This document shows positions 1-5,316 of a stretch of DNA of 12,680 nt, piece by piece. Origin of the DNA: Flavobacteriales bacterium (GTDB lineage: Bacteria > Bacteroidota > Bacteroidia > Flavobacteriales > BACL11); contig JABGXK010000113.1 of NCBI GenBank assembly GCA_018675825.1, positions 1 to 12,680 of the forward strand, read 5' to 3'. The notes below the pieces were generated by a model. The model was not told the origin of the DNA. It did no database searches and was given only the letters and a program-made list of their open reading frames with translations. Both the position numbers and the translations under genes were made by a program. Position 1 is the stretch's first letter; each line of letters begins with the position of its first letter.

Positions 1-84
1 AGAGATTACTTTAACTTCAATATTATCTGATCCACAGGAAGCTATTATAATAGTTACAATAAATATTTTGGTTATTTTAGTCAT
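1..84 (-). CDS. Lipoprotein of unknown function, N-terminal part only
   Basis: This is the first 28 codons of a gene that runs off the left edge. It starts at the ATG at 84-82 and reads MTKITKIFIVTIIIASCGSD and onward with no stop. Lysines, a hydrophobic stretch and the lipobox I-A-S-C-G (cysteine at residue 17) form a classic type II lipoprotein signal. The product should be lipidated and sit in the inner or outer membrane facing the periplasm or surface. The serine-aspartate after the cysteine gives no clear sorting information in this phylum. The start lies only 22 bases past the tRNA-like element at 107-164. Nothing of the mature domain is visible, so the function cannot be guessed. Confidence 0.7.
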   Translation of the reverse strand, partial: MTKITKIFIVTIIIASCGSDNIEVKVIS

Positions 85-106
85 ATTACTTTTTATTTAA
101 TTTTAG

Positions 107-164
107 TAACTGGAGAGGGTGTCGAACCCTCTTACCTCTGCAGGTAACACTCGATAGTCTAGTT
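107..164 (-). ncRNA. tRNA-like folded element lacking a D-arm (tRNA relic or small structured RNA)
   Basis: Read on the minus strand, AACTAGA (164-158) pairs with TCCAGTT (114-108) in 6 of 7 positions, like an acceptor stem, followed by an A at the discriminator position (107). A canonical T-arm, GAGGG-TTCGACA-CCCTC, stacks directly on it at 131-115. Before that is a perfect hairpin, TTACC-TGCAGA-GGTAA (147-132), placed where an anticodon arm would be. Its loop contains GCA, the cysteine anticodon. Only 10 bases (157-148) replace the D-arm, and there is no variable loop. This is 58 nt, against about 75 for a tRNA. It may be a deleted tRNA or a different small RNA using a tRNA fold. The base pairing is seen directly; function is unknown. 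Confidence 0.4.
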
Positions 165-188
165 CCAAAAAAACACACAATTTATTTT

Positions 189-764
189 TTAAGGTATTAA
201 CACATCATCAATAACATGGATCCATCCATTACTTACATCTACCGATTTCAATATTTTAGATCCTCCAATAAAAATCTCATCATCAATCTCCTCAATAATT
301 AAATATTCTCCTGAAGCCATATATAATTTCCTGCCTTTCTTAGCTTCCTTTCTTAATTGTTTCTCAGGATAATTTGATGGCGCAACATGATTAATTAATA
401 TATTGATTAATGTTGCTCTATTCTGTATCCTAACAAGATTTTCTAATGTCCCCTCAGGCAGATCCTCAAATGCAGTATTTAAAGGAGCAAAAATTGTTAA
501 AGGACCAGTATTAACTACAGCATCTTCAACTCCTGCAGTTTCAATAGCAGATACTAAAGTCGAGAATTCAGGAATTGACATAGCTACTTGTAATGCGTTA
601 AGTTGTTCACCCTCAACCGCCTCAATTGAAGCCTGTCCATTATGAATATTTTCAGATATTTCCTGTGTTATCTGATTATCTATAGAATCGTTTTCTTGAG
701 AACATGAGAATAATAGAGTAATGATTATTGCTATGATTAATGAGTTATATATTGTTTTAAGCAT
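189..764 (-). CDS. Fasciclin (FAS1) domain lipoprotein
   Basis: A 191-residue surface or periplasmic lipoprotein with one FAS1 domain, a fold used for adhesion and protein-protein contact. A hydrophobic N-terminus ends in the lipobox LLFSC (Cys21), then a polar linker to about residue 55. The FAS1 domain covers roughly 56-191. Its first conserved block is TIFAPLNTAFEDLP (90-103), its central Asn-His pair is at 125-126 (INHVAP), and its last block is NGWIHVIDDVLIP (179-191). The protein ends exactly at the domain end, so it is a minimal single-domain form. It starts at an ATG at 764. The upstream gap holds a TATGAC-AATC-GTCATA palindrome that could be an operator. The partner or ligand cannot be told. 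Family assignment is secure; the biological role is not. Confidence 0.9.
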   Translation of the reverse strand: MLKTIYNSLIIAIIITLLFSCSQENDSIDNQITQEISENIHNGQASIEAVEGEQLNALQVAMSIPEFSTLVSAIETAGVEDAVVNTGPLTIFAPLNTAFEDLPEGTLENLVRIQNRATLINILINHVAPSNYPEKQLRKEAKKGRKLYMASGEYLIIEEIDDEIFIGGSKILKSVDVSNGWIHVIDDVLIP

Positions 765-1082
765 ATCTTTTCTTTTAAAATTATACTACAAAATAAAAGA
801 GGATATGAATCATATTTTATGACAATCGTCATACTTTTAAAAAAAAATATAATCTTTTATGGTTTTGGGGAATATCTCTTATAATTATTACTTTTTGATA
901 GTATTATTAAACTTGTTAGGCTGTAATTTCCAAAACTTGAATAAATGAAAAATCAATGTGAAACCCAAAAAAATAATGAAAAAAGTAGAATAAAAAGAAA
1001 ATTAAAACAATTTGTAAAGTTCTAAGTATACTCATGATTTTAGATATTGAATATTAAAAATATTGCCTCTTCTTTTTATACA
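765..1082. other. 318-base intergenic gap between the fasciclin gene and pdxH
   Basis: AT-rich, with several poly-A/T tracts. The only clear structure is the 16-base palindrome at 818-833. A 39-codon hydrophobic minus-strand frame at 916-1035 is too weak to call a gene. I see no terminator hairpin behind pdxH, no RNA gene and no remnant of a recognisable protein. Confidence 0.5.
818..833. promoter_or_regulatory. Perfect inverted repeat TATGAC-N4-GTCATA, possible operator
   Basis: TATGAC (818-823), spacer AATC, GTCATA (828-833). It lies 54 bases upstream of the fasciclin start and is followed on the minus strand by TTTTATTTTG (796-787), a near match to a Bacteroidota -7 box. TGAC-N4-GTCA half-site geometry is like that of FNR/CRP-family sites, but the bases do not match the FNR consensus TTGAT-N4-ATCAA, so the regulator is a guess. 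Confidence 0.35.
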
Positions 1083-1634
1083 TTATGGTGATAACCTATT
1101 AATTGTCCAAGTTTTATTTTTAATTGTATATATAAATCTATCATGTAACCTATTTACTCTAGCTTGCCAGAACTCAAATGATGAAGGGATTAATCGATAA
1201 CCTCCCCAAAATAAAGGGCATGGAATTGTTTTGTTTTTATATTTTTTAGTGTATCTAGCAATCTGATCTTGAAAATCTTTTTTTGAATGAATAACAGAGC
1301 TTTGCTTAGATGCCCATGCTCCAATTTTACTCTTTCTTGATCGTGTTTTAAAATAATTCTGTGATTCTTCTAGAGAAACCTTTTCTATTTTACCAGTTAT
1401 CCGTACTTGCCTTTCTATTAACGGCCAATAAAATAGGAGGGATACATTTGGGTTTTCTTGAATATCAAGTGACTTATTACTTTTATAATTTGTAAAAAAA
1501 ACAAATCCCTGTTTATCCATTGTTTTCAAAAGGACAATCCTGGAAGAAGGTGTTCCCTCCTTACTTATTGTACTTAACACTAAAAGACTCTTCTCACTAA
1601 AAAAGTTCGAAATTAGGACCGTAAGGCCCATCAA
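1083..1634 (-). CDS. pdxH: Pyridoxamine 5'-phosphate oxidase, N-terminally truncated
   Basis: PdxH is an FMN flavoenzyme that oxidises pyridoxine- or pyridoxamine-phosphate to pyridoxal phosphate (vitamin B6) in the cytoplasm. Recognisable blocks are SRIVLLK (FMN/PLP-binding Arg and Lys), FFTNYKSNKS, SLLFYWPLIERQVRITGK, YFKTRSRKSKIGAWASKQS, FWGGYRL, FEFWQ, RLHDRF and the C-terminal INRLSP. All line up with E. coli PdxH (218 residues), but alignment begins only at about E. coli residue 43. The N-terminal helical region with the REY...DP segment is missing. The start is TTG at 1634 or ATG at 1631, right against a terminator T-tract (1633-1642), and in-frame stops lie upstream. The remaining frame has no lesion. 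It may be a recent 5' deletion or an expressed short form; I favour a broken gene. Confidence 0.8.
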   Translation of the reverse strand: MMGLTVLISNFFSEKSLLVLSTISKEGTPSSRIVLLKTMDKQGFVFFTNYKSNKSLDIQENPNVSLLFYWPLIERQVRITGKIEKVSLEESQNYFKTRSRKSKIGAWASKQSSVIHSKKDFQDQIARYTKKYKNKTIPCPLFWGGYRLIPSSFEFWQARVNRLHDRFIYTIKNKTWTINRLSP

Positions 1635-1659
1635 AAAAAAAACCCACTTATATGAGTGG
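1633..1659 (-). terminator. Rho-independent terminator behind the tRNA-like sequence
   Basis: On the minus strand CCACT-CATATA-AGTGG is followed by G and ten T residues. The 5-bp stem is short but the T-tract is long. It ends 16 bases past the 3' end of the tRNA-like sequence at 1675-1749, the same arrangement as at tRNA-Met. The T-tract abuts the truncated pdxH start. Confidence 0.6.
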
Positions 1660-1674
1660 TATTTATTTACTATG

Positions 1675-1749
1675 TCGTGGTAGCAGGATTACAACCAACA
1701 CTTATTTCACTAGATTACAGTAAGCTTTTAAACTAAAATTTGCACCGCC
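1675..1749 (-). pseudogene. Degenerate tRNA with canonical spacing
   Basis: Minus strand, 75 nt, with all segments of standard tRNA length. Acceptor GGCGGTG/TACCACG pairs in 5 of 7 positions, with an A discriminator at 1675. An AT-only D region covers 1740-1724. The anticodon arm TTACT-GTAATCT-AGTGA (1723-1707) pairs in all 5 positions (one T-G), then a 7-nt variable loop. The T-arm GTTGG-TTGTAAT-CCTGC (1699-1683) has one mismatch. It lacks the GG of the D-loop and the C of the T-loop TTC, so the normal elbow could not form. The nominal anticodon AAT is unusual in bacteria. A terminator follows at once. Best read as a decayed tRNA gene; a divergent element-borne tRNA is possible. Confidence 0.4.
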
Positions 1750-1805
1750 TTCTATTGAATAATTAATAACATAATCATCTATAGTAGTTTATCTTAACTC
1801 TTAAA

Positions 1806-2135
1806 TCATACATCCTTATCAACAACCTTTCCCTGCTTAAAGTCAGTAGAATCTACATTTTCAGATATTCTTTTTTTTGCATCATCAATTGATTTAATAA
1901 CTTCCTCATTAACCACTTTACGCATAGTTTCTATATCTACTAATCCTACATCACCTTTAGCTTTTTCTACTTCTATCAATTGTTTATTCCTATAAGAATT
2001 AGAGTTATTTGCTGGATTCATAAGAATCCTACAAACAAAATAGCCTGCACTAAAGATCAATAAACTATTCACTACAACCATAAAACTTCCATTTCTTTGT
2101 GGATTCCCAAAAATTTGATCAAAATTATTTTTCAT
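1806..2135 (-). CDS. Small membrane-anchored protein of unknown function
   Basis: A 109-residue protein I do not recognise. Residues 1-17 are polar. A single membrane segment follows at about 18-38 (FMVVVNSLLIFSAGYFVCRI), and the remaining 70 residues are highly charged and probably helical (QLIEVEKAK, MRKVVNEEVIKSIDDAKKRI). There is no lipobox or signal cleavage site, so it is likely an inner-membrane anchor with a soluble tail. The ATG at 2135 lies inside the last codons of the zinc-ribbon gene upstream (11-base overlap), which suggests translational coupling and a shared job. It is the last gene of the island before the degenerate tRNA. Small one-segment proteins of this shape occur as toxins, holin-like proteins and anchors in mobile elements, but nothing here decides between them. 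Confidence 0.65.
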   Translation of the reverse strand: MKNNFDQIFGNPQRNGSFMVVVNSLLIFSAGYFVCRILMNPANNSNSYRNKQLIEVEKAKGDVGLVDIETMRKVVNEEVIKSIDDAKKRISENVDSTDFKQGKVVDKDV

Positions 2136-2553
2136 TTTTATATATTTTAGTTCTTATTATTATTTCATTTTTTTCACGCATTGTAATATTAAAATTGCCA
2201 ATCCAAACACCAAAACAACTTCTTCTTATATCATCCAAATACCGGTGATCATATTTAAGTAGATCTATCCCAACATCATCAATTTCTTTTCGAGTAAAAG
2301 TGACTACATTCTTATCTTGCATTAATACTCGTAACTTATTAATATTTGAAGTTCTTGGAATAGAGTTACCTTCCTTAAATAACTTTTTTTCTTGATTTGA
2401 GAATTTGTTATTACACTCATCTGTACAAAATTTAGCAGAACCATGCCTTGCCATAAATTCTGCTTTATGGCAATCATTCCCTTTATTTTTGCAAACTCTA
2501 TAGCGCTTGTGACTTCTATCAACATCTTCAGTTGTATAATATACTTTTTCCAT
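2125..2553 (-). CDS. Zinc-ribbon-like protein of unknown function
   Basis: A 142-residue cytoplasmic protein. Four cysteines, Cys21, Cys28, Cys43 and Cys47 (CKNKGNDC ... KFCTDEC), with a nearby lysine/asparagine-rich stretch, look like a treble-clef or zinc-ribbon knuckle of the FC-x3-C type found in nucleic-acid-binding and HNH-associated proteins. No HNH catalytic motif follows. The C-terminal half (about 70-142) is mixed alpha/beta with a GVWIGNFNITMREKNEIIIRT strand pair. The ATG at 2553 sits 14 bases after the HTH gene stop, so the two are probably co-transcribed, and its 3' end overlaps the membrane-protein gene. DNA or RNA binding within the island is an inference from the cysteines and neighbours. 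I know no family for the full length. Confidence 0.65.
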   Translation of the reverse strand: MEKVYYTTEDVDRSHKRYRVCKNKGNDCHKAEFMARHGSAKFCTDECNNKFSNQEKKLFKEGNSIPRTSNINKLRVLMQDKNVVTFTRKEIDDVGIDLLKYDHRYLDDIRRSCFGVWIGNFNITMREKNEIIIRTKIYKNEK

Positions 2554-2567
2554 TTTATTATTTCTTT

Positions 2568-2846
2568 TTAAAATCGTTTATAATAACAACTATCAAGATA
2601 TACTAATACATCTGACAATCGGAACCAAATCTTGCCGGTACGAGAATCTTTGGAGAATGATAATTTCCCTTCATTCCTTAACTTCTGCGCTTTAGTTGCT
2701 GAGATTTTTAGATACTCCATTAAGCCTTTGTTGTCTAATATCTCATGCTCTACAGATCTTCCTGTTTTTTTAACAGCTTCTATTAGATAATCTAATTTCT
2801 GCTCTACACTTTCTAAACCTTTCAGCTTTAATTCGAATTTTTCCAT
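2568..2846 (-). CDS. Excisionase-like helix-turn-helix protein
   Basis: 92 residues. A helical, possibly coiled-coil N-terminus (ESVEQKLDYLIEAVKKTG, about 12-29) is followed by a winged HTH of the MerR/excisionase type (HTH_17 style) from about 36 to 88: ILDNKGLMEYLKISATKAQKLRNEGKL, then the wing KDSRTGKIWFRLSDVLVYL. This layout, with a short N-terminal helix and the closing FRLSDVLVYL helix, is a hallmark of small DNA-binding proteins in Bacteroidota integrative elements. There they act as recombination directionality factors or regulators of element genes. It heads a three-gene run with the zinc-ribbon and membrane-protein genes. A compound inverted repeat 57-98 bases upstream (2903-2940) is a candidate binding site. 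Which role it has cannot be told from sequence. Confidence 0.8.
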   Translation of the reverse strand: MEKFELKLKGLESVEQKLDYLIEAVKKTGRSVEHEILDNKGLMEYLKISATKAQKLRNEGKLSFSKDSRTGKIWFRLSDVLVYLDSCYYKRF

Positions 2847-2902
2847 TTTTTAAAATTGTATTTATTTCTGATTGCAATTTAGAGACAATATAATATCAGA
2901 AA

Positions 2903-2940
2903 ACCGAAATTTATACTTAAAATTAAATTTCGGTCGAAAT
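2903..2940. repeat. Compound inverted repeat upstream of the HTH gene
   Basis: ACCGAAATTTA (2903-2913) and TAAATTTCGGT (2924-2934) are perfect 11-base inverted arms with a 10-base spacer. The right arm overlaps a second palindrome, ATTTCG-GT-CGAAAT (2927-2940). Together these make three CGAAAT half-sites, at 2905, 2927 (inverted) and 2935. It may be an operator for the HTH protein. On the minus strand the stem is followed by TTTT, so it could also act as a weak terminator for the decayed gene at 2983-3836. Confidence 0.5.
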
Positions 2941-2982
2941 ATGAACAATTGAAAACTTTACAGATAGAAGTGAAATTAAAAA

Positions 2983-3836
2983 CTAAAAATCTTTAAAAAA
3001 TTCATTAATTTTATTTTCCATTAACGGATTTATAGCATTGTTCTTCGATATGTTTTCAGCTGAAAACTCTTTACCCTTATGAAGAAAAGTATCTCTTGTT
3101 TTTTGCCACATGTCCTTTTTAGCTATTAAATTATACTTTTTTAACTTAATAATTGTTAACCTTAATATAGGCTGTTGAGAGATCCAATTTATTTTGGATT
3201 TAACTTTATTTCCTGAGAAACAATCTTGAAATCTTTCAAAAGAAACATCTTTAATAAAAAATTCTTTACTGTAATCTTTATGCATTAAAAAATTATAAAT
3301 ACTCTCTAACTGTTCACTACTACCTTTAAACTTAAAATATTTTAAGGGTTTTTGTGTTTTATTGATTGGCTTTTTGTATTTAATAATTGGCAAGAATGAA
3401 AAAACATCCTCTAACTTCTCCTTATACATTAACAACTTAGATAATTCCCGTTCATTAATAGGGTCAGTATTAGATATTTCTTTATTTAAAGTAGCGCGAA
3501 TCAAGGTGATATATTCCTCTCTCCCTTCCTTTAAACTTTCAAAATCTTTAACTAGTAATATCTTAAATTCTTCAGCATGTCTCCCTATTGCTTTCTGAGA
3601 TAAATCAAAAGTAAGAATATTCTGTAGTTCAAAATATTTTTTTTATTAGCATCAGGCTTTAAAGTAAAACTTCAAGTCAGAAAATATTCTTTTGATTCAT
3701 TTATATGTTTTACTTCAACAAAAAATGATAAAACATCTTTACTTAATTTTAAGAAATCCTCAAGCCATTTTTTCTCAGTTAGCAAAAGAGATTTCTTGTT
3801 TTTAGTATTGACTTCTATTTTTTTTATAGCCTTCAT
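2983..3836 (-). pseudogene. Decayed accessory gene of an integrative element (one stop, one frameshift)
   Basis: Reading from the ATG at 3836 (MKAIKKIEVNTKNKK...) the frame meets TGA at 3674-3672 after ESKEYFLT. It then continues open as SFTLKPDANKK into an A-run at 3637-3644. One extra A there would join it to the frame YFELQNILTFDLSQKAIGRH, which stays open to the stop at 2983. That second frame has no ATG for over 70 codons, which argues that it once began upstream. Repaired, the protein would have about 284 residues. The C-terminal part (FKFKG...EQLESIYNFL; FSGNKVKSKINWISQQPILRLTIIKL) resembles, from memory, hypothetical proteins that accompany integrases and excisionases in Bacteroidota elements. 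No enzyme motif is seen. Two separate short genes are the alternative. Confidence 0.5.
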
Positions 3837-3922
3837 AAATGTTAAATTGTCAAACAATAATAAGCAAAATGATTGAAATAAGAAAATTTTGTTATTTTAA
3901 GATGGAAGGAAAATACCCATTT

Positions 3923-3944
3923 GTTCTACCAATGTTCTACCACC
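3923..3944. repeat. Two tandem 11-base repeats GTTCTACCA(at/cc)
   Basis: GTTCTACCAAT (3923-3933) is followed directly by GTTCTACCACC (3934-3944), identical in the first nine bases. The 11-base period puts both copies on about the same helix face. The site is 50 bases from the tRNA-Met 3' end, where arm-type sites for an integrase or excisionase would be expected, but that role is inference. Confidence 0.5.
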
Positions 3945-3960
3945 CCTGTTTTTAGGCATA

Positions 3961-3984
3961 AAAAAAGACCCTAAAAAGGGTCTT
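3961..3984 (-). terminator. Rho-independent terminator of tRNA-Met
   Basis: On the minus strand AAGACCC and GGGTCTT form a stem (7 bp, 8 with the inner A-T pair) around an AT loop, followed by a run of T (complement of the A-run from 3964 leftward). It starts 11 bases past the tRNA 3' end. Confidence 0.85.
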
Positions 3985-3994
3985 CCGTATCTAG

Positions 3995-4068
3995 TAGCGT
4001 GAGGGAGATTTGAACTCCCGACCTCAGGGTTATGAATCCTGCGCTCTAACCAACTGAGCTACCACGCC
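3995..4068 (-). tRNA. tRNA-Met (anticodon CAT)
   Basis: A 74-nt cloverleaf on the minus strand. The acceptor GGCGTGG/TCACGCT has G-U pairs at both ends. The D-arm is GCTC-AGTTGGTTA-GAGC, the anticodon arm CAGGA-TTCATAA-CCCTG (with an A-C-type mismatch tolerated at the stem end), the variable loop AGGTC and the T-arm GGGAG-TTCAAAT-CTCCC. The anticodon is CAT. The discriminator is A and no 3' CCA is encoded. The start is G, paired in the G1-U72 wobble, and the D-loop is elongator-like. I favour elongator Met, though a CAT anticodon modified to read isoleucine AUA cannot be excluded by eye. A terminator follows immediately. Confidence 0.95.
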
Positions 4069-4123
4069 AAATTTAGGCATCAAATATAATACTTTAACTT
4101 ATTTAATGATATGAAATTATAAA

Positions 4124-4870
4124 TTATGAACGATCAATTTCATTTAGTAATGGAGTATAATGTTTTAGTGTTCTTAAAAATAAAACAATTACCATTGACA
4201 CTAAAAAGAAAATAAGTTTACTTAATTCTAAATGAACAAGATCATTATTAATAATTCCTCTCACAATATCAATAAATAAAAGTCCAGATATTGCAGATAA
4301 ATAGCTAGCATATTCTCTTCTTAAGATTGACTTAAATGAAAACTTAACTGACGAAATAGACATACTAAGTTTTTTAGGAAGAAAAGCAGGAACTAAATTT
4401 GACCATTTAAGAAACTTATCTCCAAATTTATTTTCAAGAAACTTTTCTTCTGCAAACATTATTCTTTCATAATATAACCAGAATAGTAGTGACATTATCA
4501 AAGGAAATAATAAAGAATACGTATAAATAGAGATGGATAACCAAATTAAATAATTACCTAAATATAAAGGATGACGAAGGATAGAATAAATCCCAGTAGT
4601 ATTTAATGTATCTGCTATCTGAGATTTAGTATTTCTACCACTTGTCCCAGATGGAGTTGTTCCAATAGTATAACATCTTAAAGCAAAACCTATAATAAAA
4701 ATAATAACAATAAGAATATGATAAGATATTGAGCTGACAACAGAATATAAATTATATAATTCAGATAAATATATAAATGGAATAGCTAATAAGAAAAGAA
4801 TTAAAGGAAATTGGCCTCTGTATTTAAATAAAAAATTACCTTGTTTTTCAAATGATTGTTCTAATGACAT
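4124..4870 (-). CDS. Membrane methyltransferase of the ICMT/PEMT family
   Basis: 248 residues with about five or six membrane segments (roughly 21-38, 47-66, 104-135, 188-206, 219-236). The family signature is clear: GIYSILRHPLYLGNYLIWL (93-111), with the Arg-His-Pro that binds S-adenosylmethionine, and the EEKFLENKFGDKFLKW...PAFLP block (141-165) near the catalytic end. Relatives methylate isoprenylcysteine, phosphatidylethanolamine or other lipids at the membrane. The substrate here is unknown. An extra C-terminal stretch of about 80 residues with two further membrane segments goes beyond the minimal family core. It starts at the ATG at 4870 and diverges from the START-like gene across 47 bases. 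The gene ends 55 bases before tRNA-Met, with no hairpin between. Confidence 0.85.
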   Translation of the reverse strand: MSLEQSFEKQGNFLFKYRGQFPLILFLLAIPFIYLSELYNLYSVVSSISYHILIVIIFIIGFALRCYTIGTTPSGTSGRNTKSQIADTLNTTGIYSILRHPLYLGNYLIWLSISIYTYSLLFPLIMSLLFWLYYERIMFAEEKFLENKFGDKFLKWSNLVPAFLPKKLSMSISSVKFSFKSILRREYASYLSAISGLLFIDIVRGIINNDLVHLELSKLIFFLVSMVIVLFLRTLKHYTPLLNEIDRS

Positions 4871-4888
4871 ATTAAAATATTATCTTTG
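4856..4888 (+). promoter_or_regulatory. Bacteroidota-type promoter for the START-lptF-ribBA-tsaD operon
   Basis: TATCTTTG (4881-4888) matches the -7 consensus TAnnTTTG of Bacteroidota sigma-70-type promoters. A TTG at 4856-4858 sits 22 bases upstream, within the known -33 spacing range. The predicted start of transcription is near 4894, giving a leader of about 24 bases before the ATG at 4918. The -33 element lies inside the first codons of the divergent methyltransferase gene. Confidence 0.6.
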
Positions 4889-4917
4889 TATTCAATTTTG
4901 TAAAATTAAAAAAAGAA

Positions 4918-5304
4918 ATGTCAGATTTAATAAAATATTCAATAGAGTTATCAATTAACTCATCAGTTAATATTTTATACAAGAGATTAAGTACTCCGAG
5001 TGGATTAGAAGAATGGTTTGCTGATAATGTTAATCTAAAGGACAATGTATTTACTTTTTTTTGGGATGGCAGTGAACAATCAGCAAAATTACTTAAGAAA
5101 AAGACTAATAAATTTATTCAATTTAAATGGTTAGATGATGAATATAAGGATTCATATTTTGAATTTAATATTCAAGTTGATGAAATGACTTCTGATGTTT
5201 CAATAGTAATTACTGATTTTGCTGAAGATAATGATGAAAAAGAGGAGCAAATTTTACTTTGGGAGCAACAAATTGAAAACCTAAAAAGAGCTATTGGCTC
5301 ATAA
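4918..5304 (+). CDS. START-like (SRPBCC/AHSA1-type) domain protein
   Basis: 128 residues, a single small cytoplasmic domain of the Bet v 1/START helix-grip fold. It opens with the strand YSIELSINSSVNILYKRLSTPSGLEEWFADNVN (7-39), followed by FTFFWDGSEQSAKLL (45-59), FIQFKW (66-71), FEFNIQVDEMTSDVSIVITDFA (81-102) and the long C-terminal helix LLWEQQIENLKRAIG (113-127). STPSGLEEWFAD is typical of this subfamily in Bacteroidota, where the gene is usually found next to an LptF/LptG permease, as here. These domains bind hydrophobic ligands, but no ligand is known for this subfamily. It starts at the ATG at 4918 behind a good promoter. Its stop TAA is followed at once by TGA in the same frame. Confidence 0.85.
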   Translation: MSDLIKYSIELSINSSVNILYKRLSTPSGLEEWFADNVNLKDNVFTFFWDGSEQSAKLLKKKTNKFIQFKWLDDEYKDSYFEFNIQVDEMTSDVSIVITDFAEDNDEKEEQILLWEQQIENLKRAIGS

Positions 5305-5316
5305 TGAATAAATATA

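Larger units (their letters stand above)
1640..3960. mobile_element. Small accessory island, probable remnant or satellite of an integrated element
   Basis: This stretch lies between the tRNA-Met terminator and a 5'-truncated pdxH. It carries an excisionase-type HTH gene, two small unknown genes and one decayed gene, and none of the housekeeping genes seen to the right. A tRNA at one end, tandem repeats beside it, a tRNA-like sequence at the other end and a damaged neighbour gene are all typical of integrated elements in Bacteroidota. No tyrosine or serine recombinase is present, and I find no matching direct repeats that would define both att sites. The limits are therefore approximate and the mobile origin is inference. 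Confidence 0.45.

Noticed and set aside
403..645. Plus-strand 80-residue open frame inside the fasciclin gene
   Set aside because: Antisense shadow of a well-supported FAS1 coding region.
3502..3504. TTG start of an independent 173-residue protein at 2983-3504
   Set aside because: The frame is open a further 46 codons upstream with sensible sequence and no ATG, and connects to the upstream frame through an A-run, so a frameshifted longer gene is more likely.
3902..3959. Short frames on both strands over the tandem repeats (for example MPKNRGGRTLVEQMG on minus)
   Set aside because: About 20 codons, overlapping repeats and a terminator, with no recognisable similarity; not enough to call an integrase tail.
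3960..3998. Direct repeat between the tRNA-Met 3' end and the tRNA-like sequence at 1675-1749 as attL/attR
   Set aside because: The two 3' ends differ at too many positions (AGCGTGAGGGAG versus CGTGGTAGCAGG) to be att copies from one integration.
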